A DNA stretch of 6,821 nt from Bacteroidota bacterium (GTDB taxonomy: Bacteria; Bacteroidota; Bacteroidia; NS11-12g; UBA955). The notes beneath the pieces were generated by a model, which saw only the letters and a list, made by a program, of their open reading frames with translations, was not told where the DNA came from and did not search any database. Shown piece after piece: positions 1 to 5,056 of this stretch (position 1 is its first letter; the number at the start of each line of letters is the position of its first letter). The stretch lies in assembly GCA_947460045.1 (NCBI GenBank), contig CANHGC010000084.1, positions 1 to 6,821 on the forward strand, read 5' to 3'. Both the position numbers and the translations under genes were made by a program.

Positions 1-943
1 CGATGTTCTCTTCCTCAAACACATTGGGGTTGTCGGTCACCGAATTCAACTCTGTTTCCCACACATCCAAACAATGATCCAAGGCATCGTAAGACGCACC
101 ATGAACCTGGGGAATACATCGGAAACTATATGGGTCTTGTACCTGTTTTTTGGGTTGCTTTGCGATGGGTGAATCTTCCAAAATGGCCCGAATCTCCGCC
201 GCCGCCGCAATCTGTCCGGCATGAGGTCTTACGCGATGAATGGGCGATTGAAAGGGATCCATCCGACAATCAAATGCATCGATACTCAATGCACTCACGA
301 TCGGTAACTGCTTGAATATCTGTCGGATCCGTCTGTAAGCCTCCACCGAATGTGCCAGCATAAATTGGGTGCCATTGATAAGACCGAGCGCTTCCTTGGG
401 ACCGAGTTGCAACGGTTGCCAATTGTTTTGGGCCAGCCATTGCTCGCCAGAAATTTCACCATGCTGGGGGTGACGCAAAAAGCCTTTCCCGATGAGCGGA
501 AGCACCATTTGCGACAGGGGTGCGAGGTCGCCAGAGGCACCAAGCGATCCCTGCTCCGTAACCACGGGATACCATTGCTGGTTGTACATGGCCGATAAGC
601 GTTCAAAGATTTCTGGTCGGATCGCCGAGTACCCTTTACTCATGTTCAGCATTTTGAGCCAAAGCATGGCACGAACCAGGTGCATATTGAGGGGATTACC
701 CACGCCTGCGGCGTGGGTAATCAGTAAATTTTCTTGCAGAGCACTCAAATCCTCTCTCGAAATTTCAACATTTTGCAAGGAACCAAAACCCGTATTTACA
801 CCATAAACGGCTGAAGTGGCTTTATCTAAATATGACTGCAAGAATGCCACGCTGCGATCCATCCGTTCACGAACCTCCAACGACAGCTCAACGGGCTGCT
901 GCAATGCCTCAATGGCTTCCTGCAAAGTATAAAATGATTTCAT
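1..943 (-). CDS. hutH: Histidine ammonia-lyase (histidase), N-terminal 314 residues, truncated by the window edge
   Basis: Histidase removes ammonia from L-histidine to give trans-urocanate, the first step of histidine breakdown, in the cytoplasm. The frame is open from the ATG at 943 to base 1; about 314 of roughly 500 residues are present. Seen: YGVNTGFG (Y47), the ITHAAGVG stretch with H77, the GSLGASGDLAPL block whose Ala-Ser-Gly (136-138) forms the MIO electrophilic cofactor, INGTQ (N190) and QDPYSFRC (Y272, R275), then PQVHGA and NSVTDNP. These match the known active-site positions of Pseudomonas histidase (Y53, H83, N195, Y280, R283). INGTQ and PQVxGA favour histidase over tyrosine or phenylalanine ammonia-lyase, but the selectivity region near E414 lies outside the window. 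T76 replaces the usual Ser before the histidine. It starts 40 bases after hisS on the same strand with no promoter-like motif between, so cotranscription is likely. No Shine-Dalgarno sequence is visible. Confidence 0.93.
   Translation of the reverse strand, partial: MKSFYTLQEAIEALQQPVELSLEVRERMDRSVAFLQSYLDKATSAVYGVNTGFGSLQNVEISREDLSALQENLLITHAAGVGNPLNMHLVRAMLWLKMLNMSKGYSAIRPEIFERLSAMYNQQWYPVVTEQGSLGASGDLAPLSQMVLPLIGKGFLRHPQHGEISGEQWLAQNNWQPLQLGPKEALGLINGTQFMLAHSVEAYRRIRQIFKQLPIVSALSIDAFDCRMDPFQSPIHRVRPHAGQIAAAAEIRAILEDSPIAKQPKKQVQDPYSFRCIPQVHGASYDALDHCLDVWETELNSVTDNPNVFEEENI
694..722. repeat. Perfect 13-bp inverted repeat with 3-base loop inside hutH
   Basis: GATTACCCACGCC (694-706), loop TGC (707-709), GGCGTGGGTAATC (710-722). 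All 13 pairs are perfect, and the next outward pair (693/723) does not match. In the hutH message it covers codons 74-84, encoding ITHAAGVGN around the active-site histidine. No T-run follows on either strand, so it is not an intrinsic terminator. Confidence 0.95.
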
Positions 944-983
944 TTTGTAATTATCAATCGTTTAATAAAAGTCTTTTCCCAAT

Positions 984-2366
984 TTAAATCGAAGCCGCAA
1001 TGACCCCGGCGATTTCCTCTACCGAACCTAACACCTGCTCACCAGATACCAAATTCTTGAGCGCTACCTTATTTGCTTGCAACTCCTCGTTTCCGATGAT
1101 CACCGCAAAACCCATTTTCTTGTCGTTGGCATAATCCAACTGTTTTTTCAATTTGGGCGTGCCAGGATACATTTCTACGGTAAAGCCATGCGCGCGGAGC
1201 GCGCGAGCTACTCCCGCCCCAAACACTTCACACGACGTATCCATCGCGCAAACCAAAACCCCTCCAACCGCTTGCTCCATGGCATCGAACAATCCCGCCG
1301 CCTCCATCGTATCGTATACCCGATCCAAACCAAAACTCACACCAACTCCGGAAACATCCTTCAAGCCAAAAACACCCGTTAAATTATCATACCTACCGCC
1401 GCCACCAATGCTTCCCAATCTAAAATCTGCGGGCAATCGACCATCTGTAGCTTCCACTTCAAACACTGCACCCGTGTAGTAACTCAAGCCCCTGGCCAAC
1501 GTAAAATCCAACACCACGTGGGTTGAATCACCCAACAATCCAAATATCTTCTCCAACTCACCCAATCCCTTATTCAGGGCATCGCCTTGTAAAAAATCAG
1601 CACCGCCCGCCAACAACATTTTCTCTGCATTGCCACTCACCGATTTGCTATCCCAAAGCCATTTCCATGCATTCAACGCCATCGATAGGCCCTTCTCTTC
1701 GAGTTCCTTCGACACCCCCTCAAAACCAATTTTATCGGCCTTATCAATGATAATCATAAACGCATTCCAATTCTCTACCGTTTCCAACACGCCCAAGAAT
1801 GCATCCAAAATTCCGCGATGATTGATGCGAATCTTTACGCCCAAATCCAGTGCGGCAAACACTTCCAAATACATCTCCACCAATTCCGCTTCCGAAACCA
1901 CCGAATTCGCGCCAACCACATCAATATCGCACTGCCAAAATTCACGATACCGACCTTTTTGTGGGCGATCTGCCCGCCAAACCGGCTGCATCTGATAACG
2001 CTTAAATGGAAAAACAATGTCGTTGCGATTCATCACCACAAAACGAGCCAGAGGAACCGTTAAATCATAACGCAACCCACGATCCGAAATCTGTGGCGTT
2101 AACCCCTTGCTGTCTTTGGCCGCCAAAATCGCGGGATCGGCCTTCGACAAAAAATCACCGGAATTCAATACTTTGAACAACAGTTGATCACCCTCATTGC
2201 CATATTTACCTTGTAAAGTGCGTAGGTTTTCCAAAGACGGGGTTTCCAAGGCACCAAAACCATGAGACACAAACACACGCTCCATCACCGAAGTGATATA
2301 TTTTCTGCGCTGCATCACACGGGGTGAAAAATCTCGGGTTCCGGACGGCAAACTGGGCTTTTCCAT
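984..2366 (-). CDS. hisS: Histidyl-tRNA synthetase
   Basis: Class II aminoacyl-tRNA synthetase that charges tRNA-His in the cytoplasm; essential. At 460 residues it is slightly longer than the roughly 420-residue E. coli enzyme, which fits Bacteroidota versions. Seen: the N-terminal PSGTRDFSP block (7-15); motif 1 around 24-45; RYDLTVPLARFV (99-110); motif 2 from about 122 to 150 with R131 and GRYREFWQCDID; the histidine-binding ARGLSYYTG motif (291-299), where R292 is the counterpart of the catalytic Arg of E. coli HisRS; GGGGRYDNL (321-329); motif 3 GVGVSFGLDRV (340-350); and a C-terminal anticodon-binding domain from about 368. The ATG at 2366 gives the expected N-terminus. It is transcribed divergently from the thioredoxin gene, with hutH 40 bases downstream. 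A 5-bp hairpin and a promoter-like motif lie just upstream of the start. No frameshift or missing key residue was seen. Confidence 0.97.
   Translation of the reverse strand: MEKPSLPSGTRDFSPRVMQRRKYITSVMERVFVSHGFGALETPSLENLRTLQGKYGNEGDQLLFKVLNSGDFLSKADPAILAAKDSKGLTPQISDRGLRYDLTVPLARFVVMNRNDIVFPFKRYQMQPVWRADRPQKGRYREFWQCDIDVVGANSVVSEAELVEMYLEVFAALDLGVKIRINHRGILDAFLGVLETVENWNAFMIIIDKADKIGFEGVSKELEEKGLSMALNAWKWLWDSKSVSGNAEKMLLAGGADFLQGDALNKGLGELEKIFGLLGDSTHVVLDFTLARGLSYYTGAVFEVEATDGRLPADFRLGSIGGGGRYDNLTGVFGLKDVSGVGVSFGLDRVYDTMEAAGLFDAMEQAVGGVLVCAMDTSCEVFGAGVARALRAHGFTVEMYPGTPKLKKQLDYANDKKMGFAVIIGNEELQANKVALKNLVSGEQVLGSVEEIAGVIAASI
1190..1204. repeat. Alternating GC hairpin in hisS
   Basis: GCGCGC (1190-1195), GGA loop, GCGCGC (1199-1204), inside the codons for ARALRAHG of the HisRS anticodon-binding domain. 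It is a perfect 6-bp stem of alternating purine-pyrimidine steps. Arg/Ala codon choice may explain it; no function is claimed. Confidence 0.7.
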
Positions 2367-2370
2367 GTTG

Positions 2371-2378
2371 CGAAGTTA
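2371..2378 (-). promoter_or_regulatory. Possible hisS promoter -7-like element (TAACTTCG)
   Basis: On the minus strand TAACTTCG lies 4 bases before the hisS ATG. It matches the Bacteroidota -7 consensus TAnnTTTG except for one T-to-C change. No well-spaced TTTG -33 element is visible; the nearest is 12 bases upstream, which is too close. If used, the transcript would begin at or next to the start codon. Weak call. Confidence 0.25.
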
Positions 2379-2385
2379 ACACCCA

Positions 2386-2399
2386 ACGGCCAAAGCCGT
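2386..2399. repeat. Small hairpin upstream of hisS
   Basis: ACGGC (2386-2390), CAAA, GCCGT (2395-2399): a perfect 5-bp stem with a 4-base loop, 19 bases upstream of the hisS start codon. It could be a leader hairpin or operator if hisS transcription starts further upstream. It is short enough to be chance. Confidence 0.4.
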
Positions 2400-2433
2400 A
2401 AATCAGTTGCGATTTTTGCAAAAAATGAATCTG

Positions 2434-2461
2434 TTTTGGCACCAAATTTGAAATACTTTTG
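2434..2461 (+). promoter_or_regulatory. Probable promoter of the thioredoxin gene
   Basis: TACTTTTG (2454-2461) fully matches the Bacteroidota -7 consensus TAnnTTTG. TTTG at 2435-2438 could be the -33 element, though the 15-base spacer is shorter than the usual 17-20. The -7 element ends 5 bases before the ATG at 2467, so the message would be leaderless or nearly so. The -33 candidate is part of TTTGG-CA-CCAAA (2435-2446), a 5-bp inverted repeat that could be an operator or reflect divergent promoter elements. Confidence 0.45.
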
Positions 2462-2466
2462 CCACG

Positions 2467-2970
2467 ATGAAAAAACACATTACTTCTTTGCTGTTCGCCC
2501 TCATGGCATTTGTGCCCCAAATGTTCGCTCAAGATGCCAACCAAGATGCCCCTTCAGTGCAAGTGAAAGACATCGATGGTGCGCCCATCAACTTCAATAC
2601 AACCGTTGAAAAAGGAAAAATCACTGTGGTTTCTTTTTGGGCTACCTGGTGTGGACCTTGTATCAAAGAATTGCAAGCCATCGACGAGCTTTATGCCGAT
2701 TGGCAAACCAAATACAATGTAAAACTCGTGGCAGTAAGTATCGATGATGCCAGAAACAGCCGCAAAGTGAAGCCCAAAGTCTTGGCAGAAAATTGGCAGT
2801 ACCAAATCATCCTCGATGAGAACATGGATTTGGCCCGCGCCATGAATGTAAACAACCCACCCATGACTTTCGTGTTCGATAAAAATGGCAAAATGGTTTA
2901 CTCACACCAAGGTTATACGCCAGGCGCCGAAGCTGAACTCGAAGCCCACATCGCCGAATTGGCCAAATAA
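2467..2970 (+). CDS. Secreted TlpA/ResA-family thioredoxin-like oxidoreductase
   Basis: Small thiol-disulfide oxidoreductase of 167 residues, predicted periplasmic. Residues 1-21 look like a signal peptide: MKKH, a hydrophobic core, then MFA before QDANQ. There is no lipobox cysteine, so it should be soluble rather than a lipoprotein; Met at -3 of the cleavage site is slightly unusual. The mature part has the TlpA layout: PSVQVKDIDG, then TVVSFWATWCGPC with redox cysteines C62 and C65, VSIDD near 91-94, and the cis-proline region NNPPMTFVFD (129-138, probably P132), ending in DKNGKMVYSHQGY. Such proteins reduce disulfides in apocytochrome c or other envelope proteins; the partner cannot be told here. 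The ATG at 2467 is the only start that gives the signal peptide. It diverges from hisS and converges on the pirin gene, so it is probably a single-gene unit. Confidence 0.9.
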   Translation: MKKHITSLLFALMAFVPQMFAQDANQDAPSVQVKDIDGAPINFNTTVEKGKITVVSFWATWCGPCIKELQAIDELYADWQTKYNVKLVAVSIDDARNSRKVKPKVLAENWQYQIILDENMDLARAMNVNNPPMTFVFDKNGKMVYSHQGYTPGAEAELEAHIAELAK

Positions 2971-2981
2971 TCAGCGCCCAA

Positions 2982-3689
2982 TCAACGCATAGGAACCTCA
3001 ACCACCAATACATCTGCATTTTCAGATGCGATGATATTCAGTTGATCTACCTCCCAAATGCCCACAGCATCGCGACGCCCCAACGTGTGACCGTTCACTT
3101 CCACTGAGCCTTCAATCACAAAAACATAGGCGCCTTGGTATTCCCCGTGTAATTCGTAATCACCTTGAGAACCCGCAGTCATCTCGCGGCGAACAAAATA
3201 CGTGTCTTGCTGAGCCTTGATGGAACTACCACCCTCGGGAGTAACCAAAAATTGCCAAGCATCTTTTCGATCCGCTGCGTCAAAATATCGCTGATCGTAA
3301 CTCGGCGTTAAATTGTGAGCCCTCGGGAAAACCCAAAGTTGCAACAACTTGCTCTCTTCCACCGAACTGCTATTTACCTCACTGTGCGTAATACCCGTTC
3401 CCGCCGTCATGTGTTGAACCTCGCCCGCCTTGATCACTGCCGTATGCCCCATGGAATCTTTGTGCTGTAACTCGCCCGAAAGCATAATGGTCACAATCTC
3501 CATATTGTCGTGAGGATGCATCCCAAAACCCATACTCGGGGCGATGATGTCATCGTTCAAAACACGCAAAGCGCCAAAATGAATCTTCTGAGGGTCGTAC
3601 CAATGCGCAAAACTGAAGCTAAATTTTGAATCCAACCATGCCATTTTGTTAACGCCGCGCTCAGCAGCCGGGTGAAATTTGTATTTCAT
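2982..3689 (-). CDS. Pirin-family bicupin protein (YhhW-like)
   Basis: Cytoplasmic bicupin of 235 residues, close to the 231 of E. coli YhhW and alignable with it from the start (AERGxxxxxWLDSxxxFSFAxxYDP). The N-terminal cupin keeps the metal-binding set: H58 and H60 in GFGMHPHDNMEI, H102 and E104 in GTGITHSEVN. YhhW and human pirin show quercetin 2,3-dioxygenase activity in vitro; the physiological role is unclear, with proposed regulatory or stress roles. The C-terminal cupin (about 145-235) contains VFVIEGSVEVNG and ends in VLVVEVPMR. The ATG at 3689 fits the family N-terminus; M16 would cut conserved sequence. A good promoter-like motif lies 23 bases upstream. It ends 11 bases from the convergent thioredoxin gene, and no terminator fits in that gap, so read-through antisense RNA is plausible. 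Metal and substrate cannot be read from the sequence. Confidence 0.92.
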   Translation of the reverse strand: MKYKFHPAAERGVNKMAWLDSKFSFSFAHWYDPQKIHFGALRVLNDDIIAPSMGFGMHPHDNMEIVTIMLSGELQHKDSMGHTAVIKAGEVQHMTAGTGITHSEVNSSSVEESKLLQLWVFPRAHNLTPSYDQRYFDAADRKDAWQFLVTPEGGSSIKAQQDTYFVRREMTAGSQGDYELHGEYQGAYVFVIEGSVEVNGHTLGRRDAVGIWEVDQLNIIASENADVLVVEVPMR

Positions 3690-3712
3690 GCTATCGCCAA
3701 TATTTGTTGAAA

Positions 3713-3739
3713 CAAAAATACATCAAAAACTGATGCAAA
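3713..3739 (-). promoter_or_regulatory. Probable promoter of the pirin gene
   Basis: On the minus strand TATTTTTG (3720 to 3713) fully matches TAnnTTTG. TTTG (3739 to 3736) lies 15 bases upstream as a possible -33 element, a somewhat short spacer. Transcription would start near 3707, leaving a leader of about 18 bases before the ATG at 3689. The site sits in the 75-base gap after gmhB, suggesting the pirin gene has its own promoter. Confidence 0.5.
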
Positions 3740-3764
3740 CCTGTTTCAAATCCATTCGAAACAA

Positions 3765-4265
3765 TTACAAAATTTCCTCCGGCAAAGGAATTCTGGCATT
3801 TGTATCAATCAAAACACCATCCACGCCCGCCGCGGCCGCAGCATCCAAATCGCGCTGTTTATCGCCAATGATCAAACACTGTTCAGGATCCAGGTGAAAT
3901 TGATGCAACCCCTTTTCAATCATCAAACTGCCAGGTTTGCGACACAAACATCGACCGTTGAAATCCGGGTGGTGCGGACAGAAATAAAAATGAGCTACGG
4001 AAAAACCCGCTTGCACACACAATCCTTGAAAATATTGGTGCATCGCATGAACATCGGCCTCCTCGTAAAAACCCTTGGCCAAGCCGCCCTGATTGGTCAC
4101 CACAATGAGTAAATACCCCGCATCGTGCCATACTTTCAGCGTTTCCACCACACTCGGTAGCACCTGAAACTCAGCCAACGACTTGGTATAATCGCCCGGA
4201 TCGTGGTTGATTACGCCATCTCTATCGAGGAATAAGGCTTTTCTTACGTTCAGTGATTCACCCAT
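3765..4265 (-). CDS. gmhB: D-glycero-D-manno-heptose 1,7-bisphosphate 7-phosphatase-like HAD phosphatase
   Basis: GmhB removes the 7-phosphate of heptose 1,7-bisphosphate in the cytoplasm, on the route to nucleotide-activated heptose for LPS or S-layer glycans. Numbered from the ATG at 4265 (166 residues), the HAD motifs are: I, LFLDRDGVIN, with nucleophile D14 and acid D16; II, VVTNQGG (T57); III, K110 in CRKP; IV, IGDKQRDLDAA with D135 and D139. C96, H98, C106 and C108 (CPHH...CLC) form the zinc site typical of GmhB and the related HisB phosphatase domain. Stand-alone length and the CPHHP...CRKPG pattern favour GmhB, but histidinol-phosphatase activity cannot be excluded. Start: the frame continues to a GTG at 4304, but those extra residues precede the domain and run into the divergent promoter region. 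ATG 4274 or 4265 is more likely, with AGGGA upstream of both. The C-terminal Ala run (DAAAAAGVDG) is normal for the family. Confidence 0.82.
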   Translation of the reverse strand: MGESLNVRKALFLDRDGVINHDPGDYTKSLAEFQVLPSVVETLKVWHDAGYLLIVVTNQGGLAKGFYEEADVHAMHQYFQGLCVQAGFSVAHFYFCPHHPDFNGRCLCRKPGSLMIEKGLHQFHLDPEQCLIIGDKQRDLDAAAAAGVDGVLIDTNARIPLPEEIL

Positions 4266-4281
4266 TTTTTTCATTTCCCTG

Positions 4282-4289
4282 CAAAATAA
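4282..4289 (-). promoter_or_regulatory. Possible gmhB promoter -7-like element
   Basis: On the minus strand TTATTTTG (4289 to 4282) resembles TAnnTTTG with one mismatch, 7 bases before ATG 4274 and 16 before ATG 4265. No clear -33 TTTG is visible. If real, it rules out translation from the GTG at 4304. Weak call. Confidence 0.22.
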
Positions 4290-4291
4290 CT

Positions 4292-4299
4292 TAATTTCG
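4292..4299 (+). promoter_or_regulatory. Possible promoter element for the GT2/GT39 unit
   Basis: TAATTTCG (4292-4299) lies 13 bases before the ATG at 4313. It differs from TAnnTTTG by one base and shares the TAAYTTCGC form with the site before hisS. No TTTG lies at the expected upstream distance. It is nearly back to back with the gmhB candidate on the other strand, as expected for a compact divergent promoter region. Weak call. Confidence 0.25.
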
Positions 4300-4312
4300 C
4301 TCACCGAATCGC

Positions 4313-5047
4313 ATGTCGAAGTATCTAGTTATCATTCCAACCTACAACGAAATCGAGAATATCGAAAGAATGGTCCATACCGTAATGGCCTTGGAGAAAG
4401 ACATCGACCTGTTGGTGGTTGACGACAATTCGCCCGATGGCACAGCCAATCAAGTGGATGCGATGATGTCTCAGTACAACACCCAAAGAACCAAATTGCA
4501 CATCCTAAAACGCCAAGGCAAAAACGGATTGGGCACCGCTTATATCGCAGGTTTCCATTGGGCTTTGGAGCGCAAATACGAGTACATCTGCGAAATGGAT
4601 TGCGATTTTTCACACCCGGTAGACCAACTCCCCAACCTCATCGCCAAGTGCGAGGCAGGCGCCGATGTATGCGTTGGCTCTCGCTATTATGGTGGCGTGG
4701 TAAACGTGGTCAATTGGCCCATGGGACGGGTGCTAATGAGCTACTATGCAAGCAAATACGTAAAGTTTATTACGGGCTTGAACATTGCAGACACCACCGC
4801 CGGATTCGTGTGTTACAAGCGCCAAGTACTTGAATCCATTGGCATCGACGATATCAAATTCCGTGGGTACGCGTTTCAAATTGAAATGAAGTTTCGCTCA
4901 GATTGCAAGGGCTTTAAAATTCAAGAACACCCCATTATTTTCACCGATCGCACCGCGGGGACCTCTAAAATGAGCACCAAAATTTTCCGTGAAGCCTTGT
5001 TTGGGGTGATCGAATTGAAAATCAAACGAATTTTTGGCAGAATTTAA
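4313..5047 (+). CDS. Polyprenol-phosphate mannose synthase-like glycosyltransferase (GT2, DPM1 type)
   Basis: GT-A fold enzyme of 244 residues that should move mannose from GDP-mannose onto a polyprenyl phosphate on the cytoplasmic face of the membrane. Seen: the N-terminal nucleotide-binding strand VIIPTYNEIENI (6-17), VVDDNSPDGT (35-44), the acceptor-side LKRQGKNGLGTAYIAGF (65-81), the metal-binding DxD in EMDCDFSHP (D96, D98), GSRYYGG (122-128), DTTAGFVCYKR (160-170), GYAFQIEM (185-192), and PIIFTDRTAGTSKMS (207-221). These are the hallmark blocks of DPM1/Ppm1 enzymes. It has no C-terminal membrane helices, so it is the single-domain kind and probably membrane-associated. The ATG at 4313 fits exactly. 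The GT39 gene follows after 9 bases, and its protein family uses this kind of lipid-linked donor, which supports the call. Sugar identity (mannose versus glucose or another) is inferred from family resemblance only. Confidence 0.9.
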   Translation: MSKYLVIIPTYNEIENIERMVHTVMALEKDIDLLVVDDNSPDGTANQVDAMMSQYNTQRTKLHILKRQGKNGLGTAYIAGFHWALERKYEYICEMDCDFSHPVDQLPNLIAKCEAGADVCVGSRYYGGVVNVVNWPMGRVLMSYYASKYVKFITGLNIADTTAGFVCYKRQVLESIGIDDIKFRGYAFQIEMKFRSDCKGFKIQEHPIIFTDRTAGTSKMSTKIFREALFGVIELKIKRIFGRI

Positions 5048-5056
5048 TTTTCACCC

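Noticed and set aside
261..328. 8-bp inverted repeat ATCCGACA (261-268) / TGTCGGAT (321-328) in hutH
   Set aside because: Short arms with a 52-base spacer; plausible by chance and without supporting context.
382..406. Direct repeat GACCGAG (382-388 and 400-406) in hutH
   Set aside because: Seven bases only, and it reflects two similar Leu-Gly codon pairs in the LGPKEALGL segment.
694..722. hutH hairpin as an intrinsic terminator
   Set aside because: It lies within an open conserved frame and no T-run follows the stem on either strand; the same holds for the hairpin at 5786-5826.
130..806. Several overlapping open frames on both strands (130-315, 350-598, 492-806, 295-606)
   Set aside because: They lie inside the clear hutH reading frame, which is open from 943 to base 1 with conserved motifs throughout, and their translations show no recognisable family features.
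3514..3523. Perfect palindrome GGATGCATCC in the pirin gene
   Set aside because: A 10-base palindrome is expected several times by chance in a window of this size, and it encodes the conserved metal-binding GMHP residues.
3830..3841. GC-rich GCGGCCGC palindrome in gmhB
   Set aside because: Explained by the run of alanine codons in the family's conserved DxxAAxxAG segment.
4266..4304. N-terminal extension of GmhB from the GTG at 4304 (179 residues)
   Set aside because: The extra residues precede the conserved domain start, the start is a GTG, and the stretch overlaps the divergent promoter region. ATG 4265 or 4274 fits the family better.
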